In this document: positions 26,659 to 35,377 of the stretch, piece by piece
Numbering within the stretch: position 1 is the first letter of the stretch
How the letters are laid out: every line of letters begins with the position of its first letter
Assembly: GCA_029259345.1 (NCBI GenBank)
Contig: JAPDIX010000034.1
Location: 1-52,625, forward strand
Length of the DNA stretch: 52,625 nt
Source: Archaeoglobi archaeon
Lineage (GTDB): Archaea; Halobacteriota; Archaeoglobi; Archaeoglobales; Archaeoglobaceae
Direction: 5' to 3'
Program-made: the position numbers and the translations under genes
The notes under the pieces: model-generated
Databases searched by the model: none
What the model saw: the letters and a program-made list of their open reading frames with translations, nothing else
What the model was told of the DNA's origin: nothing

Positions 26659-28518
26659 TCAGAAATTATACACGTCCAGAGTTTTAATCTCATCAAATAC
26701 TCCTACTACCTTGTAGAATGCCGTAACGTTCTTAAGATCCTTTAAATCATCCTCGCTGAGTACTGCCTCCACCTCAACGAAGAATACGTAATCTCCTAAT
26801 CCTGTTCCAGCGGGTCTTGATTCAAGCTTTCTCATGTTAAATCCCTTCCTGTAGAAAACCTCTAAAACATCCTTCAGTGCTCCTGGCCTGTCTTCAACTC
26901 CAAAGAAGAGAGAGGTAATCTTTCCTTCTCTCCTACCAGTTTTACGTCTTATCAGGTAGAATCTCGTTATGTTTCGCCCTTTCAAATCCTGAATTCCCTT
27001 TCTCAATACATGCAGCTTGTAGAACCTTGCAGCATATTCTGACATTATCGCTGCAGAATAATCATCAAGCATCTTTGCGGCATCGCTTGTCGAAGACGTG
27101 TAACGAATGCTCGCGTTTGACAGATAATTGTTTATGAAGCCCATGCACTGTGCAACTGCCTGAGGATGAGAGTAGATAGTCTTGACGTCCTTCAGCTCAA
27201 TCTTACGTTTCGCGACGAGGCAGTGATTGACTTCGAGCTTTGCATCGCCAAAAACCTCAACATCATGGCTCATTAAAGCGTCAAGGACCGGTAGAACAGT
27301 TCCGTTAACCGAGTTCTCGATAGGAACGATACCATAATCAACCTCACCTTTCTCAACCAGCTTTATAATCTCATCTGTTGTGGCGCAGTATCTCAACGGC
27401 ACTCTCGAACCGACAAGCTTTAGTGCCATCTCATCGCTGAAGCTACCTTGAGGACCGAGAACGGCGACGGTTCTCTGTATTCCAGTAACTCTGTATTCTT
27501 CCTCCTTTGTAAGTGCCATTATGCTTTCAAAGATATCCTTCACTCTGATGGGGTTAAGTCTGGTTTTTGAAATCACATCCATTATCTTCTCCTCCTCCAC
27601 ATCTTTGATCTCTATGGGCTCACCCCTCTCAGCTTTTATTCCCGCTATCTCTCTTGCAGCCTCTACCCTTCTCTCCAACAACCTTAGTATGAGGGAGTCA
27701 ATAGACCTTATACGCCCCCTGAGCTCTTCAAGGCTCTCTGCCTTCTTTGTTGCTTTGTAAGCCTCCAGAATTATTGTGCTCGACTCGTAATCGGTGTAAA
27801 TTTTCCTCAAATCCTCAAAAGTTTCTTTGAACCTATCGTAGCTCTTTAAATTTTCGTGGAGTTCCAAAGCTCTCTTCAAAAATTGCTGCCTAACGTCTTC
27901 AGCATTTTTCTGAATCCTGTAGTACATCTCCCAGTTCTGGTTGAGTATCCTGCTTGCAAGTTTGTAAAGAACTGTGAAAATCGGAGAGGTGTATCTTAGT
28001 TCATCTTTCTCGTATCTCAGAAAATCGGCCATCGAGACAAGCAGAAAATGAGCCACACCCTGAATCTCTGCCATCTTTCTGTCGTGCTCTTCAACATCCA
28101 GCCTGCTTATCACCGCCCCACTCTTTACAAACTCACTGAGGATCACACTCTCTTCTTCTCTACCCGACTCGTGAACTACGATAATATTCGAGAGTGCAAT
28201 CTCACTGTCACCCCCAAACATGGGGTGAATGCTGAGAAAGTCAAAACCAGATTTCTCGAAGATTGGAATTGAATACTTCTTTACCGAGGAAATATCAACG
28301 AGCAGGGAAGTTGGGTCAGCTTCTCTCATCAGGTGTTTAATAGAATCTTCAAGCACATACATGGGTGTGCAAACAAAAATCACGTCAAAGCCTGAAATGC
28401 TGTTTGTATCCCTTTTCATCTCATCAATATCGTATCCCTTTACGTAGTAACCCCTACTGTAAAACAAGTCTCTGAAAAGCTTTCCCATGTTCCCGACACC
28501 GTATATCAGAATTTTCAA
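26659..28518 (-). CDS. Trifunctional prephenate dehydrogenase / chorismate mutase / prephenate dehydratase
   Basis: A 619-residue fusion covering both branches to Tyr and Phe. Residues 1-250: TyrA domain (YGVGNMGKLFRDLFYSRGY Rossmann loop, LSIHPMFGGDS). About 260-340: AroQ chorismate mutase (RGRIRSIDSLILRLLERRVE and EIAGIKAERGEP). About 345-530: prephenate dehydratase (VAVLGPQGSFSDEMAL, YGIVPIENSVNGTV, GRNITRFYLI). About 540-615: ACT domain with GALKDVLEVFYRKGFNMRKL and the Phe-binding ESRP motif, so feedback by phenylalanine is likely. The three-domain fusion is known in Archaeoglobus. It overlaps aroD by 4 bp and ends the operon; it converges with the nitroreductase gene. Confidence 0.95.
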   Translation of the reverse strand: MKILIYGVGNMGKLFRDLFYSRGYYVKGYDIDEMKRDTNSISGFDVIFVCTPMYVLEDSIKHLMREADPTSLLVDISSVKKYSIPIFEKSGFDFLSIHPMFGGDSEIALSNIIVVHESGREEESVILSEFVKSGAVISRLDVEEHDRKMAEIQGVAHFLLVSMADFLRYEKDELRYTSPIFTVLYKLASRILNQNWEMYYRIQKNAEDVRQQFLKRALELHENLKSYDRFKETFEDLRKIYTDYESSTIILEAYKATKKAESLEELRGRIRSIDSLILRLLERRVEAAREIAGIKAERGEPIEIKDVEEEKIMDVISKTRLNPIRVKDIFESIMALTKEEEYRVTGIQRTVAVLGPQGSFSDEMALKLVGSRVPLRYCATTDEIIKLVEKGEVDYGIVPIENSVNGTVLPVLDALMSHDVEVFGDAKLEVNHCLVAKRKIELKDVKTIYSHPQAVAQCMGFINNYLSNASIRYTSSTSDAAKMLDDYSAAIMSEYAARFYKLHVLRKGIQDLKGRNITRFYLIRRKTGRREGKITSLFFGVEDRPGALKDVLEVFYRKGFNMRKLESRPAGTGLGDYVFFVEVEAVLSEDDLKDLKNVTAFYKVVGVFDEIKTLDVYNF

Positions 28519-29132
28519 GCATATCCCCCCAGAATTTTCAGTATCTTGTGAGCATCATCAAGGTGAATCTGTCCCGGAGCCTTGGATTCGCCAACATAGC
28601 AGTAAATGAAAGGCGATCCTAAGAAAGCAGCCATTATGCGGGTGAAGGAAAACTCCTTACCCATAAGAAAAGCAATCACACCATCAAACTCCAGAAGTAA
28701 TCTGACCATCTTTCCAACATCTTCTTTGCCCCTCCCCATCGTCACAACCTTAACGATGTCTCCCCTCTTTCCCTCAACTATACTTTTGAGTTCAGAATAC
28801 TCAGGCGTCTCCTTGAAGTTATGGTAGGATTCGATTATTTTACAATCAAAATTGAAGGCTGAATCCGGCATGTCACACTCAATGTCCACATAAGCTGCAT
28901 TGGTCTCCTCAACAAACTTTCTCAAAACCTCAATTCTCTCCTCTTCATCTCCCTTAAACTTCCCACCATCCCCCTCTCTTCTGCAGGTTACAATCATTTC
29001 CTTTTCAATCTGTTTTATCTCTTCAATAGCCTCCCAAACTCTGTTGAACAGGTCAAGCCTGATTTCAATTAAATCAGCCTTCTCTGCAAGTTTTATCTCT
29101 TTAAGACTTGAAACTGTGGCAACGAGCTTCAT
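28515..29132 (-). CDS. aroD: 3-dehydroquinate dehydratase, type I
   Basis: A 205-residue type I dehydroquinase. EKADLIEIRLDLF and MIVTCRREGDGG carry the substrate-binding Glu/Arg residues, IESYHNFKETP holds the catalytic His, IVKVVTMGRGKEDV provides the Schiff-base Lys region, and GESKAPGQIHLDDA is the C-terminal loop. It dehydrates 3-dehydroquinate to 3-dehydroshikimate. The family usually has about 220-250 residues, so this is a compact archaeal form. It overlaps both neighbours by 4 bp, in an operon with aroB' and the trifunctional enzyme. Confidence 0.93.
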   Translation of the reverse strand: MKLVATVSSLKEIKLAEKADLIEIRLDLFNRVWEAIEEIKQIEKEMIVTCRREGDGGKFKGDEEERIEVLRKFVEETNAAYVDIECDMPDSAFNFDCKIIESYHNFKETPEYSELKSIVEGKRGDIVKVVTMGRGKEDVGKMVRLLLEFDGVIAFLMGKEFSFTRIMAAFLGSPFIYCYVGESKAPGQIHLDDAHKILKILGGYA

Positions 29133-30103
29133 CGTTCCACAATAAATTCATCAACCTCAACGCCAAAATGTCTTGCTTTCTCACCAATCCAGACGAGCAC
29201 TTCATCACCTTCTTTTAGCTCGGAAACCGAAATGTGCTCTCCGTCTGGGGCGATAAGCTTTATCGTTTCAGCATTCTGAAGTATGACGCTACCCTCTTCC
29301 CCATTCACAGATGCCTTGACAAGGATAAGCGGTCTCCTCTCAATCTTAACTCTCCCCACGTAGCTCTCCCTCGCTCTCCCGTCATAACTCACAATTTCAA
29401 CCTCATCACCAGCTTTGAGCTCGGCAAGATACTTCGTCTTATCTCCCACTTTCAGATAAGCGTTGACACTTCCAGCATTCACTCTGAAAGGTCTTGAAGC
29501 GACGTACTCACTCTCCTCACTCTCACTCGCCACAAGAAACATGAAAGCAGACCTGTTGCCAACAAGCATCCCCTCTCCGGGAGTCATCAGTGTCACGGTG
29601 TCGATGCAAACTCTCTCACCGACTCCAAGGGGCTTTATTTCTACAATTTTACCTCTCAGAAGTTCAATGCTCTCTTTCTGCTCTTTAACCAATCTGTAGT
29701 AGTTCGTCAGCTCTTCCCTATCGCCTTTGACCGCTATACCATCCGCACCTTTTTCCAGTGTTGTCAGAACCAGCTTTGCTTCCTCTATGTCATCAACTGC
29801 AGCGATAGCTTTCCCACCTTTTTTCATTGCCACAATGTTCTCAAGCGGGATAACCTTCCAGTCTTCAAACTTCAGGATGACGACATCACCGCTTTCAACA
29901 GCTCTAAGCTGGTCGTCTGCCGAACTTATTTTCATCAAAGCCCTCTCAAGGGGCAGGAGTTTTATTCTCCCAAGCTTTTTTGCCTTATCCAGAAACTTTT
30001 CACTCACAACAGCACCGTCGAATCCGATCTCAATCGCATCTTTCAGCATCTCTTTGGCAACTTCCCAGCTTTCAGTTTCAGCCAACAACCATATTTCCTT
30101 CAT
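29129..30103 (-). CDS. aroB': 3-dehydroquinate synthase II (archaeal AroB')
   Basis: A 324-residue archaeal DHQ synthase II, unrelated to bacterial AroB. It begins KEIWLLAETESWEVAKEML and contains GVGERVCIDTVTLMTPGEGM, VGNRSAFMFLVASE and SRPFRVNAGSVNAYL, all family blocks. It uses NAD+ to convert 2-amino-3,7-dideoxy-D-threo-hept-6-ulosonate (the AroA' product) to 3-dehydroquinate, bypassing DAHP. Its start lies 26 bp inside the end of aroA'. The pairing with aroA' directly upstream supports the assignment. Confidence 0.93.
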   Translation of the reverse strand: MKEIWLLAETESWEVAKEMLKDAIEIGFDGAVVSEKFLDKAKKLGRIKLLPLERALMKISSADDQLRAVESGDVVILKFEDWKVIPLENIVAMKKGGKAIAAVDDIEEAKLVLTTLEKGADGIAVKGDREELTNYYRLVKEQKESIELLRGKIVEIKPLGVGERVCIDTVTLMTPGEGMLVGNRSAFMFLVASESEESEYVASRPFRVNAGSVNAYLKVGDKTKYLAELKAGDEVEIVSYDGRARESYVGRVKIERRPLILVKASVNGEEGSVILQNAETIKLIAPDGEHISVSELKEGDEVLVWIGEKARHFGVEVDEFIVER

Positions 30104-30851
30104 ACTCCATCACGTCCTCCGCTCTCAGGTTGTTATGGACTATCATGTGCAACGCCTTGGCAACCTTAGTTGGATGGCTGCTGTTAAATATGTTTCTCCC
30201 AACAGCGACTCCAACAGCACCCCTGTTCATAGCATCCTCAACTTTTCTGTAAAGCTCATACTCACTCCCCTTACTTCCACCAGCTATGACAACAGGCAAA
30301 TCGCAAATTGCCGTAACCTTCTCGAACTTGAAGGTGTATGGAACCTTTATTATATCCGCTCCCAGCTCATATCCAATTCTCGCCGCATGTTTCACAGTTT
30401 CAGTGTTGACCTCAATACCTCCTCTCGGATACATCATCGCAAGCAGTGGAATGCCATACCAGTCGCACACCTCAGACACTTGACCAAGCATCTCTATCTG
30501 CTTAGCCTCGGTTTTGCTTCCTATATTTACATGCATGCTCACACCATCCGCCCCAAGAGAGATTGCTTTCTCTACTGTTGTCACTAGTCTCTTATCGTTC
30601 GGGTCTTCAGCCCACATTGTGGAACCGCTTAAATGTATAATCAGTCCAGCCTCCATCTCTGCAATAACCTCCGACCTCTTCGCAACTCCTTTGTGTATGA
30701 TTATGGCATCCACATATTCCTGTACCGCTTCGACAACTCTGTCAACTTTTTCGATCCCCTTCTCTGGCTGAGTGACTCCATGATCCATTGGGAGTATTAC
30801 TGACCGCCCATTCTTAATTATTCTTTTTATTCTTCTTTTTTTACCAACCAT
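30078..30851 (-). CDS. aroA': 2-amino-3,7-dideoxy-D-threo-hept-6-ulosonate synthase (AroA', aldolase-like)
   Basis: A 257-residue class I aldolase-like enzyme. GRSVILPMDHGVTQPEKG is the DhnA-type N-terminal block, IKVPYTFKFEKVTAIC carries the Schiff-base Lys and VVIAGGSKGSEYELYR the phosphate-binding loop. With aroB' next to it, the role in the archaeal aromatic route is favoured over fructose-bisphosphate aldolase. The ATG at 30851 is chosen because GAGGTG lies about 6 nt upstream; the ORF-track start at 30860 is the GTG inside that site. Upstream is a possible leader ORF. Confidence 0.88.
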   Translation of the reverse strand: MVGKKRRIKRIIKNGRSVILPMDHGVTQPEKGIEKVDRVVEAVQEYVDAIIIHKGVAKRSEVIAEMEAGLIIHLSGSTMWAEDPNDKRLVTTVEKAISLGADGVSMHVNIGSKTEAKQIEMLGQVSEVCDWYGIPLLAMMYPRGGIEVNTETVKHAARIGYELGADIIKVPYTFKFEKVTAICDLPVVIAGGSKGSEYELYRKVEDAMNRGAVGVAVGRNIFNSSHPTKVAKALHMIVHNNLRAEDVMEYEGNMVVG

Positions 30852-30906
30852 ATAAAACACCTCTTATATTTTTAGACCATAGACATATACAAACACCAGA
30901 AGCCAA
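30841..30906 (-). promoter_or_regulatory. Possible 21-codon leader ORF upstream of and overlapping aroA'
   Basis: A perfect GGAGGTGA (30913-30920, minus strand) sits 6 nt before a TTG that opens a 21-codon frame rich in aromatic residues: CLWSKNIRGVLYGW then TAA, with two Trp and one Tyr. The frame runs through the aroA' ribosome binding site and ends 11 bp inside aroA'. The strong site cannot serve aroA', whose own frame has a TAA between. An overlapping 14-codon GTG frame within the same site is the alternative. A TTTTAGATA element near 30943 may be the TATA box. Regulation by this leader is inference only. Confidence 0.35.
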
Positions 30907-31087
30907 CGCAGTTCACCTCCTTTTAAAAGCTAAAGCTGTATCTAAAACCAAAGAAAAATCCGTAGGGGTTTTCGAATCTTGACACTAAACCCATTGTCTG
31001 TTTGTTTGCCATGCAGTATTTAAAAATTTTGTTGCGTGTTCAGATACAAGCTTAGGAAAATTGCTTTAAAGGCGGCAACAGAGCGCT

Positions 31088-31099
31088 GCCGGCAGGATT
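31088..31099 (+). repeat. 12-bp direct repeat of part of tRNA-Asn (possible attachment-site remnant)
   Basis: GCCGGCAGGATT here is identical and in the same orientation to 38732-38743 inside tRNA-Asn (T-arm/acceptor side). It ends exactly where homology of the broken RNase J-like gene begins (31100). A 12-bp match to some part of a tRNA could arise by chance in 52 kb, and no integrase gene is seen. Confidence 0.3.
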
Positions 31100-31796
31100 A
31101 TGGGTGACGAAACTAAAAAACTCGTTAGAGAGGCGAAAGATGCTTCAACTCTTATCATAGAGGGAACTAGGGCTGGCAGGGGGGAAGACATTAACGTTTC
31201 AGAAAAAGACATCAAGACAGCTTGTTGTCACAGCCAAAGAAGCATACATACTCCACGCCATAGAGCTCGTTGACGGCGAGAGCAGGATGGATGGGGTTGG
31301 GATATACGGGGAACTTAAAGACAGAAGGGAGAAGTGGGAGACCAACATTGTGATGGAAAAATGGGATGAAAACTACGTAGATCCGGTGGAGATAAGGCGA
31401 AATCCTGACGGCTACATCCTCTGCTTCTCGTTCTACGACATGAAGCACCTGCTGGACATCAAGCCCGAAGGTGGAGTTTACGTTTATTCAGCTAGCGAGG
31501 CCTTCAGTGAAGAGAAGGAGTTTGACTTCCTCAGGCTTTACAAATGGCTCGAAACATTCAACTTCAGGGTTTACGGCTTCGAGATGGTTTTTGAAAGTGA
31601 AAGGCCTGAGCCGAGGTTCGTGAAGGGCTACCACGCCTCAGGACATGTATCGAAAGACGATTTGAGGTGGATTATTGAAGAAATTGATCCCGATACAATT
31701 ATTCCAGCCCATACTGAGAATCCTGAGTGGTTTGCTGAGAACTTTGACGGTGTTGCTGTCCTCAAAAATGGGGACAGTGTAGAGGTAAGCTGACCC
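31100..31796 (+). pseudogene. Truncated, frameshifted RNase J-like metallo-beta-lactamase/beta-CASP protein
   Basis: Two frames together give the C-terminal part of a beta-CASP ribonuclease. From 31100 one frame reads DETKKLVREAKDASTLIIEG then TRAGRGEDINVSEKD, the 'liiEGTR...SE' block. Around 31200-31215 it shifts to the frame of the ORF at 31287, which continues EAYILHAIELVDGESRMDGV and ends with KGYHASGHVSKDDL and DTIIPAHTENPEWF, the family's HxSGHxS-like and IPxHTExP motifs. The metal-binding N-terminal half (HxHxDH) is missing. The gene is therefore inactive unless complemented elsewhere. It could be the edge of an inserted segment, given the 12-bp repeat at its breakpoint. Confidence 0.75.
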
Positions 31797-31843
31797 TATG
31801 TAAAACTCAATTCCGGCACTAGTTCAACTGAGTCAAATTTTTG

Positions 31844-32962
31844 TCATGACTTCAAAGCCTCAAGCACAACCTCGGAGATATCTCTAACATCCAGTTCGAG
31901 CCCCTCATCACTTACAGCATTATCAAGCATCATCAGGCAAACTGGACAGGACGTAACAAGAATTTCAGCAGTCTCAGCGGCCTCCTTAACTCTCATCCTT
32001 GCGGGACTATCTTTACCACCAAGGTAATCGGTGTAGAAATTTCCGCTTCCTCCCCCGCAGCAGAAGGAATCTTTGCGGTTTCTCGGCATTTCGTAAAAAC
32101 TTCCAATTCTCGACAGCAGTTTTCTGGGCTCTTTGTAAACGCCATTCCACCTTCCGAGAAAGCAGGGATCGTGGTATGTTAGCTTCCCCTCAACCTTCCC
32201 CACTTTCAGCTCTCCGTCATTCACAAGATTCCAGAGGAGCTGAGTGTGGTGAACTACATCCAACCCGTAGTAATTCCTGAAGGCGTTGAATGCGTGTGGG
32301 TCTGGCGTTAAGACCTTCTTCACACCTCTCTCCTCAAATCTTTTCCGATTTTGCTCCATAAGCTGCTCGAACAGTCCAAATTCACCCATGATGACTGCCT
32401 CGTTCCCCTCACAAATTTCATCACTGAAAACACCGTAATCCACACCTGCAACATCGAGCAGCTCCAGCAGAGCTTTCAGTGACTTTTTTGCCCTGTCATC
32501 GTATGCGGCAACACAGCCTGCATGCAGCAGAAACTCGTTGTTGGCGTAATCCCTTCCAACCCACTCAAGTCTCTTGGCAGCGTAGCCCCATGGGTTGCCA
32601 AACTTCGCTAAATTGTTGAAAAACTCCCCAACCTTCTTCGGAACCAGTCCCCTCTCAACCATATCGCTTCTCGCAGCAATGAAAACATCTACGAGCTGCT
32701 CGTTAAACTTGAAAACGCAGTGCTCAACACAGTTTCTGCAGGTTGAGCAGGAGTACATTATCTCTCCGAGGTGCTCGCTCCACTCTATCTCGTTGTTCAT
32801 CCACGCTCTTATCAGCCACATCCTCCCGCCGGAGAAGTACGTCTCGAATCTATATTTTGCATACGATGGGCAATTGATCTCCGAGTAGTCTGACGGGAAT
32901 TTGCAGTATCCACATCTGAAGCAGCGGTGAACGATTTCTGCGTAATTGACCTTTTCCAACAT
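31844..32962 (-). CDS. Fe-S oxidoreductase with CCG domain (HdrD/GlpC-like)
   Basis: About 372 residues. The N-terminus has two [4Fe-4S] Cys sets (CFRCGYCKFP with a later CPSY, and CSTCRNCVEHC). The C-terminal half is a CCG domain: HDPCFLGRWNGVYKEPRKLL, SFCCGGGSGNFY and TSCPVCLMML, the cysteine pattern that binds the unusual cluster in heterodisulfide reductase HdrB/HdrD and related lactate/glycolate dehydrogenase subunits. It probably accepts electrons from the FAD subunit encoded just upstream and passes them to a membrane or thiol carrier. The second of two adjacent ATGs (32962) is chosen, 5 nt after a perfect GGAGGTG. Last gene of its operon. Confidence 0.82.
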   Translation of the reverse strand: MLEKVNYAEIVHRCFRCGYCKFPSDYSEINCPSYAKYRFETYFSGGRMWLIRAWMNNEIEWSEHLGEIMYSCSTCRNCVEHCVFKFNEQLVDVFIAARSDMVERGLVPKKVGEFFNNLAKFGNPWGYAAKRLEWVGRDYANNEFLLHAGCVAAYDDRAKKSLKALLELLDVAGVDYGVFSDEICEGNEAVIMGEFGLFEQLMEQNRKRFEERGVKKVLTPDPHAFNAFRNYYGLDVVHHTQLLWNLVNDGELKVGKVEGKLTYHDPCFLGRWNGVYKEPRKLLSRIGSFYEMPRNRKDSFCCGGGSGNFYTDYLGGKDSPARMRVKEAAETAEILVTSCPVCLMMLDNAVSDEGLELDVRDISEVVLEALKS

Positions 32963-34332
32963 CATTTCACCTCCCAGTTTCCGGGGTTCATTACGCCATT
33001 GGGATCCAGCATCTCGATCACACTCTTTATCAGCCTCTTCGCCCCTTCATCCATACTTTCCAGTATCAGCTGCTGCGCTGGAGCCTCAGCCTTCCATGGT
33101 ATTCCACCCATTTCCAGTACAGCTTTGTTGGTTTCATGCAGAGCCTTTCTGGCCCTTTCAACATCCTCCTCGTCAGCTCTGTTAAAAGGATAGGCGTAGG
33201 CGAACATCATGCAGTGCGATCTTCCGATGATACGTATGCTGAAGGCCCAGTCAATTCCCAGCCTCTCCACGATCTCCAGACCCTTCTGGTAGGCAACATC
33301 GAAGAGATCAACTGGTAGAATTGCCCCAACATATTCGAATCCTCCTCCCCTCCTGACGTCAGCAAACCTGACAAGCTGGGACATCGGCTCTTGAAGGAAC
33401 ATCGCCTTCATTCCAGGTGTAAGGTACAGAAATCCCCCTTCCTTCTGCTTTATGTAGTCCATCAGGGCATTGCGAATAATCTTCTTCTTGAATTCGAGCT
33501 CTTCCTCGCTGTCTGCTGTTACATAGATGGTGGTGTGCTGAAATCCCTCGGCCCACTCAGGCCTTGGCTGCGCCCACACTGTGATATCCTCTGCCATCTC
33601 GGTATGGGCGACCCTCCATATCACGTCGCTCACATAAGACGGATTCTCGGTTACGAAGATCATCACGTCTCTGTAGCGGTGCTTGGGGAAGAGCTTGATG
33701 CCCAGCTTGGTAACGATTCCTGTCCTTCCGAACCAGCCGATGAACAGACCTGCAAGGTCGGGCAAGGGGGAGCGGGAGAACCAGTAGGGAGAAACGCTGC
33801 ATGAACCAACCCTGCATATCTCTCCTGTCGGCAGTACTACCTCCATCCCAGTTATCATCTCCGAATGGAAGCCGTAGATCTGAGACAATCTGCCGGATCC
33901 GTGAATAAGGGCATTGGCGGTAACAGTAGCTATTGGTGGTGCGTCTGGAGTTGAAATGCGGAGAGAAGGATACTTTTTGTCGAGGTAGGCCTTGAGCCTG
34001 CCCTCACTCACTCCTGCTTCTATTACAGCGTACCTCGCCTTCTCATTTACCTCGATTATTCTGTCCATTCTCTTCATGTCGACAACTATCCCGCCCCTAA
34101 GAGGCCTGACCAAACCGCTCAGCGACAATGCCCCTCCCATCGGCACAACCGGAACCTTATGCTTGTTTGCCAGAAGAACGATTTTCTGCACCTCTTCAGT
34201 TGTTTTGGGCATCACAACGTAATCCGGCTTAACCGGCGGCATAGTTCCAGGGTCTGAGGAGTAAATGTATAACTCCTCCGGCTCCTTTGAAACGAACTCT
34301 TCTCCAACAATCGCCTTAAGCTCCTCGTACAT
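32962..34332 (-). CDS. FAD-linked oxidase (glycolate oxidase GlcD / D-lactate dehydrogenase / alkyl-DHAP synthase-like)
   Basis: About 456 residues of the FAD_binding_4 plus FAD-oxidase C family. PDYVVMPKTTEEVQKIVLLA, VPVVPMGGALSLSG and GGIVVDMKRMDRIIEV form the FAD/PP domain, and the ending GVMNPGNWEVK is typical of GlcD/Dld. Relatives oxidise 2-hydroxy acids or act as alkyl-dihydroxyacetone-phosphate synthase. Sandwiched between two CCG proteins and downstream of an acyl-CoA ligase, it probably feeds electrons from an organic substrate to an HdrD-like chain; the substrate is not known. The ATG at 34332 has GTGAT upstream; the longer ORF-track start runs into the preceding gene. Confidence 0.82.
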   Translation of the reverse strand: MYEELKAIVGEEFVSKEPEELYIYSSDPGTMPPVKPDYVVMPKTTEEVQKIVLLANKHKVPVVPMGGALSLSGLVRPLRGGIVVDMKRMDRIIEVNEKARYAVIEAGVSEGRLKAYLDKKYPSLRISTPDAPPIATVTANALIHGSGRLSQIYGFHSEMITGMEVVLPTGEICRVGSCSVSPYWFSRSPLPDLAGLFIGWFGRTGIVTKLGIKLFPKHRYRDVMIFVTENPSYVSDVIWRVAHTEMAEDITVWAQPRPEWAEGFQHTTIYVTADSEEELEFKKKIIRNALMDYIKQKEGGFLYLTPGMKAMFLQEPMSQLVRFADVRRGGGFEYVGAILPVDLFDVAYQKGLEIVERLGIDWAFSIRIIGRSHCMMFAYAYPFNRADEEDVERARKALHETNKAVLEMGGIPWKAEAPAQQLILESMDEGAKRLIKSVIEMLDPNGVMNPGNWEVK

Positions 34333-34333
34333 C

Positions 34334-35365
34334 TTAATCACGCCCCGGAAGTTTCGGCATCTCACCAATTGCGAGCCTGCACAGATCGCTGACGAGAATT
34401 GGCATCAAACCAGCCTTCGCAGTTCTTTCTGCCAGTGCAACGTAGCACATGGGACAGTTAAATACAGCAAACCTCGCTCCAGACTTTGCCATGTCCTCCA
34501 CGTTCTTCTTCTGTACTTCCTCTGCCAGCTCATATTCACCCCACATCTGAAACACGGCTCCGCAGCAGATCCCATTCTCCCTGTCGTACTCCCTCTCGAC
34601 CCTCTCTGCACCTATGAGCTCGAAGACCTTGTCGAGAATCCTGTCCGTTTCGGGGCTGAGCCTGTTGGAGCAGTTCCTCTGGTAGGCAACCTTGACGTTC
34701 AGCTTCCTTATCTTGTCCTCGTTCTCCTTCAGCCAGTTGTACAGGTACTCGTAAAGATGCACAGTTTTGAAAGGCACCTCAATGCCATAGGCCTTGGCAT
34801 AGGAGTTGAAAAAGCCGTAGCACTCGTCGTGGAAACAGACAAGCTCATCCACACCATACTTCTTTATGTTCTCTATCGTCTGCCTAGCTCTTTCCTTTAT
34901 AACAGACATGTTAGCGAAGTGTAGATATACGAGGTTGCAGAAGATCTGTCTTCCCATTATAACCGGCAGACCCTCGAAAAGCTTGCTCTTCACGTTGTCT
35001 CTCAAATCGGGGAAAAGACAAAGGGAAAGAGCTTTGCTACCAACCTCCCTTATTGCAGCCAGATCCTTTTCCTTTGTCGCATACATTTTAACAAGCTGCT
35101 TGGAGATCGGTTTCGGAGCAAGATTTATTCCATACTCCTCCTGAAGCTCGACTATGCGGTAAAAGGGGTGGTTGCCGTAGGGACAGTATTCTTCACAAGA
35201 ATAGCAGGTTTTGCACTCCTCAAGAACCTTGCTGTACTCTCCCTTCGCGATCTTTATCCTCTCCTCCCTCGCAGACTCAAAATCGTAATTCAGATACTGA
35301 CATTTCGTCAAACAGGCATAGCTATCGCAGTTAAAACACCTGTCTGGATCAAACTTCAGGTTCAT
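34334..35365 (-). CDS. Second Fe-S oxidoreductase with CCG domain (HdrD-like)
   Basis: A 343-residue protein with N-terminal ferredoxin-type cysteines (CFNCDSYACLTKC and CKTCYSCEEYCPYG) and a C-terminal CCG domain (YQRNCSNRLSPETDRILDKV, ENGICCGAVFQMWGEYELAE, NCPMCYVALAERT). It is a distinct paralogue of the protein at 31844, with a shorter first Cys-rich module. Two non-identical CCG proteins in one operon suggest an electron-transfer complex with separate clusters. The start has GGAGGTGA 5 nt upstream. It is separated from the FAD gene by one base. Confidence 0.82.
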   Translation of the reverse strand: MNLKFDPDRCFNCDSYACLTKCQYLNYDFESAREERIKIAKGEYSKVLEECKTCYSCEEYCPYGNHPFYRIVELQEEYGINLAPKPISKQLVKMYATKEKDLAAIREVGSKALSLCLFPDLRDNVKSKLFEGLPVIMGRQIFCNLVYLHFANMSVIKERARQTIENIKKYGVDELVCFHDECYGFFNSYAKAYGIEVPFKTVHLYEYLYNWLKENEDKIRKLNVKVAYQRNCSNRLSPETDRILDKVFELIGAERVEREYDRENGICCGAVFQMWGEYELAEEVQKKNVEDMAKSGARFAVFNCPMCYVALAERTAKAGLMPILVSDLCRLAIGEMPKLPGRD

Positions 35366-35377
35366 AACGTCACCTCC

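Noticed and set aside
29727-30587. 286-aa plus-strand ORF opposite aroB' and aroA'
   Set aside because: Shadow of two clear genes in the opposite strand; Ser/Phe/Leu-rich composition typical of antisense frames.
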